Below, one piece after another: positions 41,003 to 43,112 of a stretch of DNA of 43,112 nt; position 1 is the stretch's first letter; the number at the start of each line of letters is the position of its first letter. The stretch comes from SIG440 sp045645905 (lineage in GTDB: Bacteria > Bacillota > Clostridia > Monoglobales > Monoglobaceae): assembly GCA_045645905.1 (NCBI GenBank), contig JAZRJT010000111.1:1-43112 (forward strand), read 5' to 3'. The translations under genes and the position numbers were made by a program. Under the pieces are notes generated by a model. That model saw only the letters and a list, made by a program, of their open reading frames with translations. It did no database searches and was not told the origin of the DNA.

Positions 41003-42439
41003 GTGAAAAAGACCTATGTGACTTCAATGCCCAATCACATTGGTGCATTTTTGAAAGCGAGCAAATGCTTTTCGCAATTAGGAGTGAATATTACCCGTGT
41101 AAGTTACAACAAAGCGGTTGATTCACACACCTTGTTTATTGATGCGGAAGGCACAGAGGAACAACTAAAGAAAGCAGATACAGAGCTTGAAAAAATTGGC
41201 TATCTGCAAAGTAATGTAAACAAAACAAGCATCGTTTTATTAGAGTTCTGTCTTGAAGATGTTCCGGGAAGTGTAACAAGCATATTGACGCTCATAAATG
41301 AATTTAATTTCAATATTTCTTATATCAGTTCACAGGAAAACGGAACAGATTATCAGTATTTCAAAATGGGCTTGTATGTTGATGATTTCGATAAAATTTC
41401 GGAATTTTTGAAAGAAGCCGAGAAGCTTTGCAAGGTTCGTGTAATAGAGTATAACAGCTCTGAAAAGGTTTATGATAACAGTATTTTCTATAACACATAT
41501 GTTTTAGGTCTGGCACAGACAATGGGACTTTCAGAAGAAGTGAGTCGTGAACTTTTGGTGCATGTCAACCTTGCGATGCAAACGCTTGATGAACAAGGGT
41601 TATCACCGTATCGCACATTTGACAGCATCAGCAAGTTTGCAGAACTTTTAGGCAGCTCAAAAGGAAAGAATTTCAATCCTCGCATAAGCACTCATAAGGT
41701 AACTGATAATACGGAAATAACTCTTATTGAGCCTCCTTGCGGAAGTAATACCATTATCATAAAAAGCAATGATAAGGTTTTATTTGTTGATAGCGGATAC
41801 GCTTGCTATACCGATGAAATGTTTGAAGTATTCAAAAAAATCCTTCCTGAGTTTGATACGATGGAAAAGACAATCCTTGTAACTCATGCAGATGTTGACC
41901 ATTGCGGACTTCTGTCGATGTTTGATAAGGTGATTACAAGCACAAAAACCGCCAATTGTCTTATAAATGAGTATGAAGGCAGGAATGGATACAGAGAATC
42001 AAATCCTCTTCATAAGCCATATATAAACATTTGCAAAATTCTGACTTCGTATAAAGCGGTGAACCCAGAAAAGCTGACTGCTAGGTGGAATGACATTGAA
42101 AATCCCACAGAACCGCTTACACAAATCGGATTCTTTGACTTTGAAGAATTACATTTTGAGGTATATGAAGGAAAAGGAGGTCATCTGCCTGGTGAGATTG
42201 TGCTGATAGATTATTTAAAGCATATTGCAATCACAGGCGATATTTATATCAATACGCATGGTCTTACAGCAGAGCAAGCGGAATATAACCAATATGCCCC
42301 GATTCTTATGACCTCGGTTGACACCGACTCAAAACTGTGTTTGGAAGAAAGAAGAGCAATTATGCAGCGTCTTGGCGTAGGACAGTGGCAAATCTTTGGT
42401 GCACATGGATTCAAGAAAGACTATTTCGTTAATTTATAA
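41003..42439 (+). CDS. Double ACT domain protein with metallo-beta-lactamase-fold domain
   Basis: A 478-residue protein. Two ACT domains (about 2-70 and 76-150; NHIGAFLKASKCFSQLGVNI and DVPGSVTSILTLINEFNFNI) typically bind amino acids. A helical linker follows, then an MBL-fold domain (about 240-475) with THADVDHCG (294-302), GGHLPGE and ITGDIYI. The metal motif reads H-x-D-x-D-H (H295, D297, D299, H300), with Asp replacing the second His of the standard HxHxDH. The start is GTG 41003, placed by GAGGTGAT; GTG 40994 overlaps that site. It follows the acyl-CoA synthetase gene by 33 bp under the same T-box. Possibly a thioester or ester hydrolase regulated by an amino acid; the reaction is unknown. 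Confidence 0.82.
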   Translation: MKKTYVTSMPNHIGAFLKASKCFSQLGVNITRVSYNKAVDSHTLFIDAEGTEEQLKKADTELEKIGYLQSNVNKTSIVLLEFCLEDVPGSVTSILTLINEFNFNISYISSQENGTDYQYFKMGLYVDDFDKISEFLKEAEKLCKVRVIEYNSSEKVYDNSIFYNTYVLGLAQTMGLSEEVSRELLVHVNLAMQTLDEQGLSPYRTFDSISKFAELLGSSKGKNFNPRISTHKVTDNTEITLIEPPCGSNTIIIKSNDKVLFVDSGYACYTDEMFEVFKKILPEFDTMEKTILVTHADVDHCGLLSMFDKVITSTKTANCLINEYEGRNGYRESNPLHKPYINICKILTSYKAVNPEKLTARWNDIENPTEPLTQIGFFDFEELHFEVYEGKGGHLPGEIVLIDYLKHIAITGDIYINTHGLTAEQAEYNQYAPILMTSVDTDSKLCLEERRAIMQRLGVGQWQIFGAHGFKKDYFVNL

Positions 42440-42458
42440 GAATTAAAAACAAAAAACT

Positions 42459-42492
42459 AAGGAGACAAAACTTTAAGCGGTTTTGTCTCCTT
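42459..42492 (+). terminator. Intrinsic terminator of the T-box operon
   Basis: A perfect 13-bp stem (AAGGAGACAAAAC at 42459-42471 with GTTTTGTCTCCTT at 42480-42492), 8-nt loop, then GTTTTA. It ends the acyl-CoA synthetase-ACT-MBL transcript. The flanking AAAAAAC gives some - strand activity for the convergent small genes too. Confidence 0.85.
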
Positions 42493-42565
42493 GTTTTATG
42501 TAGATGATTTGATTCTATTTTATAGGCTTGCACGTAAGAACAAGTTCTCAATGTTGATTAAATAC

Positions 42566-42784
42566 TTAATTATTTTTTAATCTTTTCTTGGCTTCTTCAA
42601 CAGTTTCGCCATCTCGAGTTAAATATTGATCTACAAACTTATCTTCGATTTTGGTGTAACCGTCAACGACACCTTTTTCAATCTTCTTGTATCCGCCTAC
42701 AACAGCATCTTCAAGCATTTTAAATCCTTCGGTTACTCCTTCTGCGATTTTTTCATTTGCTTTAACTAATTTTGATTTAGCCAT
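42566..42784 (-). CDS. Small protein of 11-residue amphipathic repeats (72 aa)
   Basis: Function unknown. From ATG 42784 (GGAAAGGA 8-9 bp upstream) the 72-residue product starts MAKSKLVKANEKIAE and then shows three tandem 11-mers, VTEGFKMLEDA, VVGGYKKIEKG and VVDGYTKIEDK, followed by FVDQYL and a tail ending EEAKKRLKNN. The 11-residue period favours a continuous amphipathic helix (three turns per 11 residues), as in synuclein or LEA proteins, able to lie on a membrane. I recognise similar short proteins in gut Clostridia but no assigned role. A longer start at 42802 is possible but less well placed. Overlaps the upstream small gene by 8 bp. Confidence 0.75.
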   Translation of the reverse strand: MAKSKLVKANEKIAEGVTEGFKMLEDAVVGGYKKIEKGVVDGYTKIEDKFVDQYLTRDGETVEEAKKRLKNN

Positions 42785-42911
42785 TTTTATTTTCCTTTCC
42801 ATATATTAAATTTAAGCCTATGCATATTACAATCAGGCACATTCCAATACCGCTTAATGTGTTAAATAAAATTATATTTGCCTCTTTCATTCCATCGAAA
42901 GATACAATCAT
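42777..42911 (-). CDS. Small membrane peptide (44 aa), overlapping the 11-mer repeat gene
   Basis: An open frame of 44 codons begins at ATG 42911 and stops at TAA 42779-42777, overlapping the next start in an ATGGCTAA arrangement. The product has one predicted transmembrane segment (about residues 12-37: ANIILFNTLSGIGMCLIVIC and onward) and a short basic tail GKENKNG. AGGGAAAGG lies just upstream of the start. The overlap with a gene encoding a probable membrane-binding helix suggests translational coupling and a shared role. No family recognised. Chance cannot be excluded at this length. Confidence 0.5.
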   Translation of the reverse strand: MIVSFDGMKEANIILFNTLSGIGMCLIVICIGLNLIYGKENKNG

Positions 42912-42987
42912 TGACCTTTCCCTGAATTTATTCAGAACATAATCAAATGTGGAGGATTGTTAAAATCTCTTAAAGAAGGTGAAAACG

Positions 42988-43112
42988 ATGAATAAAAATA
43001 TAGCAGTAATCAGAGGTGACGGGATTGGTCCCGAAATCGTAAATCAGGCGCTCAAGGTTCTTGATAAAGTAGCGGAGCTTTATGGTCACAATTTTACATA
43101 TACAGATGTAGA
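42988..43112 (+). CDS. leuB: 3-isopropylmalate/isocitrate dehydrogenase family, N-terminal fragment (cut by window edge)
   Basis: The visible 41 residues start MNKNIAVIRGDGIGPEIVNQALKVL; GDGIGPEI is the N-terminal signature of decarboxylating dehydrogenases. The continuing KVAELYGHNFTYTDV resembles LeuB (leucine biosynthesis) more than isocitrate dehydrogenase. The ATG at 42988 follows AAGAAGGTG. The rest lies outside the window, so specificity (isopropylmalate, tartrate or isocitrate) stays open. The 76 bp between it and the divergent small gene hold no convincing promoter. Confidence 0.8.
   Translation, partial: MNKNIAVIRGDGIGPEIVNQALKVLDKVAELYGHNFTYTDV

Noticed and set aside
42911..42944. 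Promoter for the leuB-like gene (TTGACC with CATAAT)
   Set aside because: The spacing is 22 bp, too long for a sigma-A promoter, and no better -10 box lies at 16-18 bp.
42947..42973. Short leader peptide (8 codons) before the leuB-like gene
   Set aside because: No run of regulatory codons and no attenuator hairpin; probably chance.
1..43112. CRISPR arrays, transposases, prophage genes, tRNA or rRNA genes
   Set aside because: None could be recognised; no spaced direct repeats, integrase or transposase motifs, or cloverleaf sequences were seen.

Overview
The window looks like a low-GC Bacillota chromosome of the class Clostridia, probably an anaerobic, fermentative, gut-type lineage. The evidence is AGGAGG-type ribosome binding sites with frequent TTG/GTG starts, a T-box riboswitch, TTGACA/TATAAT promoters, a maf-mreBCD-PBP2-minD shape cluster, [FeFe] hydrogenases and many ferredoxin-type proteins. 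I see no tRNA, rRNA, CRISPR array, prophage or insertion sequence. Genus-level assignment is not possible from this sequence alone.

Layout. 1-2130: 3' part of a nicotinate phosphoribosyltransferase, then a long, divergent PRPP synthetase that could supply its substrate. 2206-8802: housekeeping run on + (rRNA pseudouridine synthase, HI0933-type flavoprotein, Nudix hydrolase, ZapA, U32 protein, NusG-domain-II anchor protein, Gx-type membrane protein, Maf). 8837-14717: mreB, mreC, mreD, PBP2, minD (no minC or minE here) and methylglyoxal synthase. 14776-16452: NhaC-type antiporter with a four-cysteine insert.

16731-33897 is the highlight. Seventeen + strand genes are packed with gaps under 40 bp or overlaps, between one strong promoter (16633-16661) and one 17-bp terminator hairpin (33904-33949). 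In order: two thioredoxin-fold [2Fe-2S] ferredoxins, a PAS-containing group C-type (sensory) [FeFe] hydrogenase, a PP2C/SpoIIE phosphatase, a group B-type [FeFe] hydrogenase, malate dehydrogenase, fumarase, HdrB, HdrC, HdrA, FlxD, FlxC, FlxB, FlxA, a fumarate reductase iron-sulfur subunit, a fumarate reductase flavoprotein, and an AspT/YidE-like transporter. I read this as a cytoplasmic, quinone-independent succinate pathway (oxaloacetate to malate to fumarate to succinate). Its last step would be driven by an electron-bifurcating NADH:Flx-Hdr complex, with surplus reduced ferredoxin vented as H2 and the system tuned by an H2 or redox sensor. Gene identities are well supported by motifs; the bifurcating fumarate reductase is inference.

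34011-38163 (- strand) is a MarR-controlled heterodimeric ABC exporter. 38289-42492 holds a T-box leader, an acyl-CoA synthetase fused to an XRE helix-turn-helix and a cupin, and a double-ACT metallo-beta-lactamase-fold protein. The right end carries two overlapping small - strand genes (a 44-residue membrane peptide and a 72-residue protein made of 11-residue repeats) and the start of a leuB-like dehydrogenase. The non-coding stretches near 300 bases or more are 16453-16730 (terminator, repeats, promoter) and 38164-38668 (two promoters, operator, T-box).
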